From Lucinisca nassula (taxonomy: Eukaryota > Mollusca > Bivalvia > Lucinida > Lucinidae): DNA of 64,000 nt. Below are positions 1 through 9,189 of this stretch, one piece after another (within the stretch, counting starts at the first letter, position 1; each line of letters starts with the position of its first letter). Made by a program: the position numbers and the translations under genes. Below the pieces are notes generated by a model. The model saw nothing but the letters and a program-made list of their open reading frames with translations, did not search any database and was not told the origin of the DNA. The DNA is taken from the NCBI GenBank assembly GCA_963580285.1, contig OY757010.1:150787596-150851595 (forward strand), given 5' to 3'.

Positions 1-34
1 CTCTTACGGGCACCTACAAACTACGGAATTAAAA

Positions 35-35
<1 letters not shown>

Positions 36-69
<34 letters not shown>

Positions 70-72
70 GTA
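36..72. repeat. (AAT)n microsatellite
   Basis: About a dozen AAT units in a row, the last interrupted by one G. A simple sequence repeat with no other structure around it. Confidence 0.9.
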
Positions 73-139
73 ATAAACGGCAAAATTCAAATATTAATTC
101 AAGAGACTTCTGAATTCACAACAGCAATTTCAGTTTTGA

Positions 140-427
140 TTGTTTGAGATGAGGTTTTACGTCCCCGTCAACACTATTAAGGTCATTTTGGAGACCTTGC
201 TTCCGATTTTGTGTGACTTTTACCCGACATTCAGATGAAATGACTTCTCAAGCCCTACCGCCCATAGTAACCGCTTGGGTTTAAGGAGCGGTCCGACTCG
301 CATCACTTTTCCTGGGCAGGCTTAGACCTAAGCTGTTTACCAGTACTCAAGTTGGGTCGGTTTCAGCTCTGTGCGGAAGCACTGTGCAGCCCAATCTATT
401 TCTCCAGGCCCCGATGGGCGGGGGTGC
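140..427 (-). mobile_element. SINE family A copy
   Basis: Reverse-strand copy of a roughly 290 bp SINE-like repeat seen more than ten times here. On the minus strand it begins with the GCCC...GGGGC head, passes the block GCAGAGCTGAAACCGAC, and ends with a GTTAAAC-type tail running into A-rich sequence. Several other copies are bounded by 13-15 bp target duplications, so the family is a retroposon. The protein-like reading frames across it are only SINE shadows. Confidence 0.75.
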
Positions 428-1072
428 AAAAGCAATATCAGGAAAAGTTTTTGAAGCCGGGGCGTGAAGTCAGTTTTTGTTCGATAAATATTTTTTTTTC
501 ATATTTCTTCTCCAAACAAAGATTGCGGGAACACGTTACAACCGCCTCGATGAGGCCGCTTTAACGAGTACCCACTATTAATGTTTTTCAGCAGATGTTA
601 CATGGACATTCACAGCAAAAGTCTTATGTGCTTAGTAATGTTGGGTTGACTAAGAGCAACCTAAATGGGTTGACTGGCAACAATCTAACTAACCCATAAC
701 ATGCGTCAAAAACTACATGTAACAAGTTTGTGTTAACTGGCAATGTTGCAATTGGGCGTTTCAGGCCTGTGTGAGTCTGGTGTGTAATTTTTCAAAACGA
801 AGCATCTATTCAATTGAAATAAATTTAAAACATCACAAGCAGCAGCAACAATAACAACCGCAAAAAATAACAAAAAAAAAAAAAAAAACACACAAACAAA
901 CAATAATGATAATTAGGAAAAAGTTCTAGATGTTTGTGACCCGACCATCATCTTCTGCAAAGACTATTCTGGAAATGTCTTGCCCTATGATGGAAATGTC
1001 ACTTCGGGCAACTAAGTGAGAATTCCTGCATTGCACTTGACATTTCCGGAATTGTACCGGTTCCTACTGGGC
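428..1072. other. Stretch without recognised gene
   Basis: AT-rich DNA with an A-rich run near 865-895. No reading frame with family similarity, no tRNA or repeat recognised. Confidence 0.5.
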
Positions 1073-1099
1073 ACAAAAAAAAAAAAAAAAAAAAAAAAC
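1073..1099. repeat. Poly(A) tract
   Basis: A run of more than 20 adenines on the + strand, directly beside the transposase-like remnant. It marks that remnant's downstream edge. Confidence 0.85.
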
Positions 1100-1107
1100 A
1101 TAAAAAT

Positions 1108-1896
1108 TTATTTGTGCTGTACATTGGTGGTTCCCTCCGCTTGTGGTCTCTTCCGCGGGCTGAGTTTTTTTCCCTGCAGTTTCCTTTGGTTTCGGCTTTT
1201 TATATTCACATACTGATGACTGGACAAATTTGGATTTACTGCTATTTTCATTTGCAGGTTTAAGAGTGGAAGACAACAACTTTTGGTAGATAACTTCCTT
1301 CTGTTTGAAGGATTTATCATGCCAAACAGTGGAATCCACAACAAAGGAGGTGAAAGGCCCAAACAGCCTAATATCGCCCTCACTATAAATTGCACGACGC
1401 AAATTCAGCAGTTGCATGTTGGAAACACGTTCAAGCTTTGAAAGAATTTCTGGCAGTTTATACTGCTTCCAATCAGCGACCTGCTTTATTCGGTGGTTCA
1501 TAGATTCTGAATTATTGTTTGTCCACAGTTTAGAGATATAACCATTTTTCAGTGGGTCATGACGTAATTTTTAATTTTACCCTCCAGAAATCTTTCCCAG
1601 TAACTTGCAAATTTTGGGTATTTCTCAAAATAGGGCTGCAAATCATTACAGTGCTTTGAATACTGAAGATCACCATCGCTGAAGACAATACCGCCCTCAC
1701 CGAAAATGATATCAAACATTCTTTCTCTGTCCTTAAGGTCAGAACCATGCTTTTCTAGGTATTGTCGAATATTATCTTTACCCCGTATTGGGGGTAAAAA
1801 TTTCAGACTCGTGCTTGCAAAATTTGTTCCTTCATTTGTTGAATAATCTTTTCTTTCTTTCATTTTTTCTATCATTTTTTTTTTCCTTCTATTCAA
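1108..1896 (-). pseudogene. Broken MULE/SWIM-type transposase fragment
   Basis: Two minus-strand reading frames, 1549-1896 and 1064-1501, read as one protein interrupted by a frameshift near 1550. The junction reads LWTNNNSESMNHRIKQ, close to the TN..SES.N..IK signature found downstream of the catalytic core in MULE-type transposase proteins of invertebrates. The upstream half has a D/E-rich stretch (GEGGIVFSDGDLQYSKHC) and the downstream half a Lys-rich tail. The end of the second frame is only the translated poly(A) tract. No SWIM zinc finger or DDE triad is present, so this is a C-terminal scrap. Family call is from motif resemblance only. Confidence 0.5.
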
Positions 1897-1907
1897 ACCT
1901 CATATTC

Positions 1908-2062
1908 ACCATATTTGCATTATTTGCTGGCTCCCAGCTTGCACATTGTCAATATTGAAAAAACATGTAACCAGACCCCCCTGACCTTTTAAGTATGGTT
2001 ACCTGTTTTTCCAACACTCATAACCTTCAGACTAGGAACCAGCAGATTATGCAAATAAGGTA
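1908..2062. mobile_element. Foldback MITE copy
   Basis: Begins with ATATTTGCATTATTTGCTGG and ends with a degenerate inverted version (AGCAGATTATGCAAATAAGG), with CCAGACCCCCCTGACC in the middle. It is the same family as the much better preserved foldback at 12868-13062. Confidence 0.7.
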
Positions 2063-2239
2063 AATATTCGTTTATTTACTAATTTTGGCATTCATTCGTT
2101 CTTATTTTATTTTCTTTCAATATAAGTAAAATTTTGTTGACTTGGATGGAAAACCAAAATGCACAGAAGCGAGTAAATACTATTTCTTTTTCATCCTTTC
2201 TATTCTTCCTGTCTTTTTTCTTGTATAACTGCAAAAACG

Positions 2240-2410
2240 TAGATTGTGGGTAGTCATTAGAACCGACTCGACGAGGCAGTTCTTTGGTGTATCACAATCA
2301 ATGTTTTTGATCAGAACTAAAAAATAATAATCTTTGTTCCTGTGAACCCCAGTTTTACTGTATCATAGTGGGGCCCTAGCGGACAAAATTACATAGCCAT
2401 GTTTCCGTGA
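2240..2410 (+). mobile_element. Hairpin MITE family H copy
   Basis: Starts TAGATTGTGGGTAGTCATTAG, contains a decayed inverted GAACCG..CGAGGC core, then CCTGTGAACCCCAGTTTTACT and GTTTCCGTGATG. Better copies cluster at 20190-22050. Confidence 0.65.
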
Positions 2411-2427
2411 TGCTTTCGATCATCTTA

Positions 2428-2534
2428 TTTCTTTCTTTCTATCTTTCTATCTTTCTTTCTTTCTTTCTACCATCATGCACTATTCTTGACGAGGATGCGG
2501 AACTTAAAAGAATGAGGCAGGTTTACTTTCTTTC

Positions 2535-2565
<31 letters not shown>

Positions 2566-2585
2566 ATCTATCTATCTATCTTCTG
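2428..2585. repeat. (TTTC)n and (TATC)n microsatellites
   Basis: Two TTTC arrays separated by about 50 bp, the second grading into TATC units. The TATC part is the terminal repeat of the minus-strand SINE that follows. Confidence 0.85.
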
Positions 2586-2901
2586 ATACTGCGTCGGTCA
2601 CAGTTGACCATTACCGCAGTGTATATTACATGCACTCCAGGTTTTGCAGGATGAAATCCTACACAGTAATCATGTAATTACGGTAGGGATCTTTAACCTG
2701 CACAGGGGATGGTTCTCCCTGCACAGAGGGCCTCCAGTTAACGTCCCGATCCGAAGGACGGTGCACTTTATGGCATTCACCCCTGCAAATGATGCCAATG
2801 GAGCGTGTTCGGACACCGAAATTTTATCGCCGCTGCCGGGGATCGAACCCGGGACCTCTAGCATCAGAGGCAAGTGCACTAACCACTGAGCTATCACGCT
2901 C

Positions 2902-2902
<1 letters not shown>
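2565..2902 (-). mobile_element. tRNA-derived SINE with LINE-like 3' tail
   Basis: The minus strand opens with a tRNA-like head: A box TAGCTCAGTGG and B box GGGTTCGATCC, near the 2902 end. It is followed by a body and a 3' tail GGTAATGG...GACCGACGCAGTAT then GATA repeats. That last ~50 bp closely matches the 3' end of the LINE at 3181-6345, so the SINE probably borrows that LINE's machinery. The tRNA-like head is not a tRNA gene because it runs straight into the SINE body. Confidence 0.75.
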
Positions 2903-2936
<34 letters not shown>

Positions 2937-2985
2937 TCGTTATAATCTAAAATAAAGAAAAAAAAACAAAAAAAAAAAAAAAAAC
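2903..2985. repeat. (TTTC)n microsatellite and poly(A)
   Basis: About nine TTTC units followed shortly by A-rich runs. Confidence 0.85.
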
Positions 2986-3180
2986 AGATAACACGGATAA
3001 ATGAAATTTTATTAATTTAATCGTCAATAGAATATCAAATGAAATTCGCAATGTTTAAGACCTGTTTAGTTTCACATTGAGTTCAAACCATTTCCATATC
3101 AGCAACAGAAAATTGATTCATATTCATAAGCGAGGTGAGGTATGTGCGGTAAATAGTTATTGTGCAATTATCATCCACCC
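2986..3180. other. Spacer without recognised feature
   Basis: AT-rich, no ORF or repeat recognised. Confidence 0.4.
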
Positions 3181-6100
3181 TATCTATCTATCTATCTTCA
3201 TATACTGAGTCGGTCAAACTTGGCCATTACCTCAGTTGGGTGGTGCGCTAAATTTAGAATTTAGCAAAAAAAAAAAAAAAAAACACACCCACTGGATGAG
3301 TTCTTAAAACTATTTACAATCTGCTTTCAGAGGTGTACTAAAACGAACACCTCTGGATCCCAATCTACACCATGCGGGCTTTGAACTCCTCTGCAGTTTT
3401 GGCATTTACCACAGAGGAGGGAAGACTATTCCACTGAGGAATAGTTCTAGGGAAGAAAGAATTCTTCAGGGCATCACTATAGGCCTGGTACCTACGACAT
3501 TGACTGTTGTTTAGTTTTGATGCCCTTGTTTGAGTTGAAGTAGTCACAGGGGTCAAGTATTTATCTTTATTAAGAGACACTGTGTCAGAGTGTATCTTAT
3601 AAAAGAAGGTTAAAGAGGACTGCTCGCGACGGGCCTCCAAGGATGGCCACTCCAGCTCATCGAGCATATCACCAACACTGCTTCTGTTCCGCCATCGCCT
3701 GCAGGTCCATCGGGCAGCCGTCCTCTGAACCTTCTCAACCTGCTGAACCTGAGTTTTAACATGGGGATGCCAAACAGGTGATGCATACTCTAATTGAGGT
3801 CTAACCAAGGTTCTGTATGCAACACCCTTTGTCTGCCTAGGTGCAAAAGCCAAATTACGTCTAAGAAACCCTAATGTCCTAGTTGCTTTAGAGGTAATCT
3901 CAGAAATATGTTGACCCCAATCAAGATTATCAGTAATGGTGATACCAAGATATTTTGCGGACTGGACATGTTCCAAAGTATGCTGATGTAATGAGTAGTT
4001 GAATTTAATCTGCTTGTCTGGAGGGTGCCGTGACACCCTCATTGAATGACATTTGGCCACATTGAACTTCATTTGCCAATCGGCCTCAGAAGTAGTATAT
4101 ATGTTCCTGTACAAAACACAATCATCAGCAAACAAGCGAACAGATGACCTGATATTATCAGGAAGATCATTAATAAATATCAAGAAAAGGACCGGTCCAA
4201 GTACCGAACCTTGTGGGACACCGGACAAAACAGGGACTGGATCCGACGCTTGGCCGTCAAGTACAACTTGTTGAGTGCGTCCAGAGAGCCATGAGCTAAC
4301 CCACTTAAGTGTGGATCCTCTAATCCCATAATGATCTAGTTTGTACAATAGCCTCCTGTGAGGTACCTTGTCGAAGGCATTGGCAAAATCCATGATAATC
4401 AGGTCAGTCTGTTTGTGGCCACGATTAATGGCCCCATCCAGATTGCTCACTATGTCATGGTAGAACTGAACTAATTGAGTTTCACAAGACCTTCGACTTC
4501 GGAAACCATGCTGGCAGTCAGCAAGAATGCTTTCAAAGGCTAGGTGCTTGTTAATGTTGCTAACTAATATATGCTCCAGGGTTTTGCAACAGATGCATGT
4601 GAGCGACACCGGTCTGTAATTCGCAGCATCATATTTTTCTCCTTTCTTAAAGACCGGGGTTACGTTTGCTTGTCGCCAGTCATCTGGTACAGTGCCCCGA
4701 GCAAGTGATTCATTGAAAATAAAGGCCAGCAGGGGAGATATTTCAGCACTTCATTCCTTAAGCACCCTGGCATGCAGACCGTCAGGCCCAGATGCCTTAT
4801 GTATGTTGAGCTTGTCCAACAGTTTTGCGACCCCTTTGGGGTCAACTGTTATGTCCCCCATAGAGGGGAACGGACTTGTACCTTTTGATGGTAGCTCACC
4901 GTCAGCTTCACGTGTAAACGCCGATTGAAACTGCTTATTACATATATTTGCCTTTTCGCGCGATTCAGTTTTCAAAATTCCATTTTCCCTAAGTGAAGTG
5001 ATCCCAAATGATTCTTTTTTCAGGGACTTTACAAATGACCAAAATTTCTTAACTTTTCCATTCTTCTGGGGGCCCTCGGGATCAATATTTTCATCATCAA
5101 AGGTAAAGATGCTGGAAACATGTTTCCAATATGCATCTCTAATTACCTTTTGTACATGTGCTCTGAACCTTTTGTAATGGTTCTTCACGTCGGGATTGCT
5201 AGACTTACGAGCACGAAAGTACATTCTGTCACGTCTTCTGATTAGGTGTTTGATCGTGTTATCGATCCATGGTACACTATGCTTTGTTTTGGTCATTTTT
5301 ATTGGTATGTACCTTTCCATGGCCGTCATAAGTTCGGTCTTAAAACTGACCCACAAGTCATTTACTGACATGCGAGAGAGGTCAGAGGAAAGGAAGGAAT
5401 CCTTAAATCGCGCCATATGGTCTCGCAGACCATCCATATCCGCACGCTTATATAAATATATTTTACGCGGGACCTGTCGGATTCGCTTTGCTTTTATGTC
5501 ATACTCAATATAAACTATATCATGATCGGCCTTGCCGATCGGGGGCATCCCTTTGACACGACTAACTGGGGATGGAGAATTTGTAAATAGCAAATCTAGG
5601 GTTTTTCTTGCCGGGTGGGTATATTTACGACTTGAGAGAGGCAATGTTCCTTTACTATATCCAAAAGCTGTTGTTGTGTTTGCCTTTTAGACACCCCATG
5701 GGGTACCTGCTGGTTGCTCCATTCAATATCACCACAATTGAAGTCCCCTCCTACCAATATGTGGGCATTTCCATTTGACATTATCCTAGCCAAGGATGTA
5801 TTGAAAGCCTCAAGATAATCTGGGTCAATCTGATCTGGTGGACGATAAAAAGATCCAAGGTACAGAGTCCTACACCCAATAATGTTCAACTTACACCAAA
5901 CTATTTCACAGTCGGTGTCCAACTCCGGAGTTTCTGTGCAGAGCAGGTCTCTTTTAAATGCCACGAAGACACCACCATGGGCATCTCCAACTCTGTCTTT
6001 CCGGATGGTCTCAAATGAATCTGGGAAAATTTCCGAGTTTTTGATATCTGGGGTTAACCAAGACTCATTCCCCAAAATGATGTCTGGTTTAGCCGAGTCG

Positions 6101-6345
6101 ATAATTGTGTGAATTTCAGCCCTCTTATTCTTAATTGACTGACAATTCATAATCAAGATTCTGAGGGGGTGGTTGAGGACCGCTTTTTTGGTCCTCGGTT
6201 TAGCTCCTCTTGGTTGCTGCACAATGGGCGAAGAAGCTGCAGTAGGTGGGCCAATATTGTCTGGTATCGGACTATCAGGCTCGGACAGGGATGATAATGG
6301 ATCAAATCTATTATGAGTATCTAAACCCAAATCTCAAAGTTACTA
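3181..6345 (-). mobile_element. Non-LTR retrotransposon (CR1/Jockey-like LINE)
   Basis: A nearly full second-ORF copy on the minus strand: apurinic-type endonuclease, reverse transcriptase, C-terminal region and a short 3' UTR. The 3' end is GGTAATGGCC...GACCGACTCAGTAT followed by GATA repeats at 3181-3196. A 5' ORF1 is absent, and the upstream end (about 6345) is not sharply defined. The element ends about 220 bp from the PPP6C start codon and points away from it. Clade assignment (CR1/Jockey group) is from domain order and motifs; no alignment was possible. Confidence 0.85.
3365..6330 (-). pseudogene. LINE endonuclease-reverse transcriptase, two lesions
   Basis: Endonuclease domain at 5596-6330 shows NCQSIKNKR, NESWL, GGVFVAFK and GGDFNCGDIEW. 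The reverse transcriptase at 3365-5644 shows DFANAFDKVPH, SGVPQGSVLGP and the catalytic FADD box. The C-terminal region carries the WNSLPSSVV motif typical of CR1/Jockey proteins. Two lesions break it: a one-base loss in an A run near 5598-5610 shifts the frame between endonuclease and RT, and an in-frame TGA lies at 4748-4750. The segments on either side of the TGA are in the same frame. So few lesions imply a recent insertion. It would act on its own RNA at nicked chromosomal DNA, by target-primed reverse transcription. Confidence 0.85.
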
Positions 6346-6567
6346 AATTTGTCCTAAGTGATATATTCTATCATATAAACATTAAAAACAACTTAAATGA
6401 CCTTAAATAGGCCAGCTATAGGTGGATATGGGTAATTATCGGGGAGGATTTGGGTAAATACAGTGGATTTGGGTAGATTTGGGTTTTTTCGAGACCGCTC
6501 CCGGACATTAGTGTACGCCGTTGTTTAGATAGACCGGAAGTGAAAAAAAAAATATTGATACGCAAAA
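6346..6567 (+). promoter_or_regulatory. Probable PPP6C promoter and 5' UTR
   Basis: The 222 bp between the LINE and the PPP6C start codon. It contains GGATTTGGGTA-type direct repeats (about 6445-6485), a GC-richer patch (GAGACCGCTCCCGG) and an ETS site. No TATA box is apparent. The call rests on position and the ETS motif; the transcription start was not determined. Confidence 0.5.
6533..6542 (+). promoter_or_regulatory. ETS-family binding site
   Basis: ACCGGAAGTG matches the ETS/GABPA consensus, common at transcription starts of TATA-less housekeeping genes. It lies 25 nt before the PPP6C ATG. Confidence 0.55.
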
Positions 6568-6633
6568 ATGCCCGTAGACAAATGGATAGAAATTGCTAAA
6601 GATTGCAAGTATCTTCCAGAAAATGATTTAAAG
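6568..6633 (+). CDS. PPP6C: PPP6C exon 1 (start exon)
   Basis: Protein phosphatase 6 catalytic subunit, a metal-dependent Ser/Thr phosphatase. This exon encodes 22 residues from ATG, ending CKYLPENDLK, which matches the N terminus of animal PPP6C. The N terminus is three residues shorter than in human. The ATG is preceded by CGCAAAA, and the splice donor AAG/GTAAGTG at 6634 is strong and in phase 0. The nearest upstream sequence is a short promoter interval. The exon is too short to stand out as an ORF and was found by protein motif. Confidence 0.9.
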
Positions 6634-6711
6634 GTAAGTGAATAACATCACCTCTTCACACCAGTAAGGATAAATGGCTTAATATTCATAGCAAAGTTCT
6701 TTCCGTTTTGA

Positions 6712-7509
6712 ATGCCTTTCGACGATTTAGTTGTCGATGTGAACCTTTATCCGACAATAATTCTCATTAAGATACTTAACAGATTTTTGATTATTTATGG
6801 TCTGACCGTTAAAATTAATAATTTTTCAATCTCATGTAACGGTCAGACCATAAATAATCAAAAATCTGTTAAGTATCTTGGAGTTAATTTGGACCAGGAA
6901 TTGTCTGGAGAAGCAATTGCAAATGAGGTTATCAAAAAAGTTAATTCAAGACTTAGGTTCATGTATCGTCAGGGGTACTTTTTGACATCATCAATGCGGA
7001 AAACTTTATGCAATTCTCTGATCCAATGTCACTTTGATTATGCCTGTTCTTCATGGTATAGTAGCCTGTCAAAATATTTTCAAAAAAGGCTACAAGTCAC
7101 TCAAAATAAAGTTGTAAGGTTCATAAATAAGTATCATTCTAGGAGATCTATAAGAAGTGAGGATTTATCTAATTTAGGCATGCTAAACGTGGAATATAGG
7201 GTTAAACAAATGAGATTAAATCATGTGTATAGGATTTATAATAAGTGTTGCCCAGAATACATGAGTGATAATTTTATACAAGTTTCTGAAGTGCATACCC
7301 ACAATACAAGACACAGTCAACACAATTTTAAAGTTCCATCAGTGAACAGTATCAGTAAATGTACTTTTTATTATAATGCTGTGCAAGACTGGAATCAGTT
7401 ACCTGAAAACATCAAAAATAAAAAATCTTTGTTTGGTTTTAAGAAAGAAGTTAAGTCATACTTAAGCAGTATTCAAACTCTGAAAGAAAACTATGAATGG
7501 GTAATGTAG
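6712..7509 (+). pseudogene. LINE reverse transcriptase C-terminal fragment
   Basis: An open frame whose residues from about 32 onward match the region after the RT catalytic core: SVKYLGVNLD, SLIQCHFDYACSSWY, VQDWNQLPENI and FKKEVKSYL. The RT catalytic aspartates are missing, so the piece is non-functional. The first ~30 residues are flanking or inverted sequence, not protein. It ends at TAG 7507-7509 and is followed by the element's 3' UTR. It lies about 130 bp after PPP6C exon 1, on the same strand. Confidence 0.8.
6769..6879. repeat. Perfect 43 bp inverted repeat
   Basis: 6769-6811 is the exact reverse complement of 6837-6879, with a 25 nt loop. The right arm belongs to the LINE ORF; the left arm is a snapped-back copy at the element's 5' truncation point. 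Confidence 0.95.
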
Positions 7510-7740
7510 ATATTAAGTATCATATGAATTATTGCTGTGATATTATTCAGAATCTAGTCCTAGGTGCTTTACTGTGATAATTGGCAAGTTCGAATTAATT
7601 GTGATATTTTGCATTTTATCCCATACTACCAAAATCTTGATCTGGTCTTCGGCTCTTAACAGGACCCCATTGGAAATAAGTTATTTTATAACTTTATGGG
7701 CTATCCTGTGTATATACATTGTCTTAACTCTTAAAAAAGA

Positions 7741-7798
7741 ATATATATATATATATATATGTGTGTATGTATATATATGTATATATATATGTATATCA
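7741..7798. repeat. (TA)n/(TG)n microsatellite
   Basis: Alternating TA and TGTA units inside the LINE 3' UTR. Confidence 0.85.
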
Positions 7799-8031
7799 GA
7801 CAGTACATTTTTTAAATTGTATTAAATTAGTAATCTCTTGTGATATGTTCTACTTTATTGTCTTAATTGTGCTAGGATATTTGATGTCTTAAATAGTCAT
7901 TTTTTGCTAATTGTCAAAGTCTGTGATTCTGTGCAATATAAATTGTTTTAAGTGTATCAATTAGAACTGTTTTATGTGATGTGACATGTATGTACACAAA
8001 TAAATCTTACTTACTTACTTACTTACTTATC

Positions 8032-8190
8032 AGAATCAGATTTGTTACTGGTGACACGTCAAATGACATTCATACACCAGGACCTGTGATGTGGGAAGTT
8101 AGTCCCTAGATCAAACAGGTAAATTTAGCTACACAATCATCAGCTCAGCTGTCGAAATAATCGAACTGGGAAGGGCATTCCAATCTCTAA
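8032..8190 (-). pseudogene. LINE 3'-end remnant
   Basis: On the minus strand the sequence reads LRDWNALPSS followed by a decayed C terminus. Its last ~70 bp match 63650-63720 (opposite orientation), where a sister remnant also begins with RDWNALPDS. It abuts the (TTAC)n tail of the preceding LINE tail-to-tail. Confidence 0.6.
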
Positions 8191-8326
8191 GGAAGTGTCT
8201 AGAATGCCGGTACCGGCACCCTAGACTCTGAGGCTAGAGTGACGTGTCCAGCACTCAAGACCTGGGGGGTTGAAAAAATTACAGACCCAACACTAGCCGT
8301 TCCTATGTGGACATGCTAGAGTGCCG
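8191..8326. other. Spacer without recognised feature
   Basis: No gene or repeat family recognised between the LINE remnant and the target duplication of the next element. Confidence 0.4.
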
Positions 8327-8340
8327 GATATACAAGGTAA

Positions 8341-8480
8341 CAAGACGTTTCGCCCCCAAGACGTTTCCCCCCAGGTCATTTCCCCCCTAGTCGTTTCGCC
8401 CCCTTTTTTGGACCCTAGTCGTTTCGCCCCCTAACCCTAGTCGTTTCGCCCCCAAACCCTAGTCGTTTCGCCCCCAAACT
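8341..8480 (+). repeat. Left TIR: tandem CGTTTCGCCCCC units
   Basis: Six or seven variants of the unit, separated by AAGA, CCTAGT or AACCCTAGT linkers. Confidence 0.9.
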
Positions 8481-8689
8481 ATTTTACTATATTTTATTAC
8501 CTGTTTTCATCAATATCGTTAATCAAAGTGTTTATTTGATTTGACACATAAATCACGCAATTAATGCCCTTAAAGATAAGGTGTGAAAAAATGCGCTCTT
8601 TGCAAAGTTAAACGTCTTTAATTAACGCTTAAGCACCTTTACCAGTTTTGTTTTATATTGGTCGGTTGGTTTGTTAACAGAGTCAGCCA

Positions 8690-8872
8690 GTAATACATTG
8701 TTGAATATTGCCGCAAATGCCGTCTACGCAACATTGCGTGAACGCCGATGCAACGTAATAAAGTTGCATCGGTGTTGCATACACATTGTGTGCCCACTAC
8801 GTAATACATGGTTGAGTATTGCCACAAATGCCTTTTACGCAACGACGCGTCAACGCCGATGCAACGTAATAA
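8690..8872. repeat. Direct repeat of ~58 bp
   Basis: The block GAATATTGCCGCAAATGCC...GCCGATGCAACGTAATA at about 8703-8760 recurs at 8814-8872 with a few changes. It resembles the ACGTCGATGCAA-type MITE at 28173-28275. Confidence 0.6.
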
Positions 8873-9189
8873 ATAGAAGGGGAAGCAATTATCAAGTCGA
8901 TTCCTTTCATCAATGTTCTCTCAGCAATTTGTGTTAACTCTGATCAGATTTGCGGCGTCCGACTCAGTAATTCCTGAACTGTAAGCAAATAGTGCAGACC
9001 CTGATCAGGCAATGCGGTTTGCTTGATGCATTCAAGTAAAGCTTCTTCTCTAGGACTATACCCGGTTGGAATTCTTTACCAACAGCTGTTTCTGAGGCCC
9101 CTGACTTGGTATCCTTCAAGCAGGGACCGTCTACTCTCTCGTTTTAACAGCTAGGTAGGGGCCGGTCTGTTAGTAAAGTCTGAGGGATT

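Larger units (their letters stand above)
6769..8031 (+). mobile_element. 5'-truncated LINE in intron 1
   Basis: A non-LTR element truncated within its RT ORF, followed by an AT-rich 3' UTR and a terminal (TTAC)n array at about 8005-8030. A perfect 43 bp inverted repeat sits at its 5' boundary. Confidence 0.75.
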
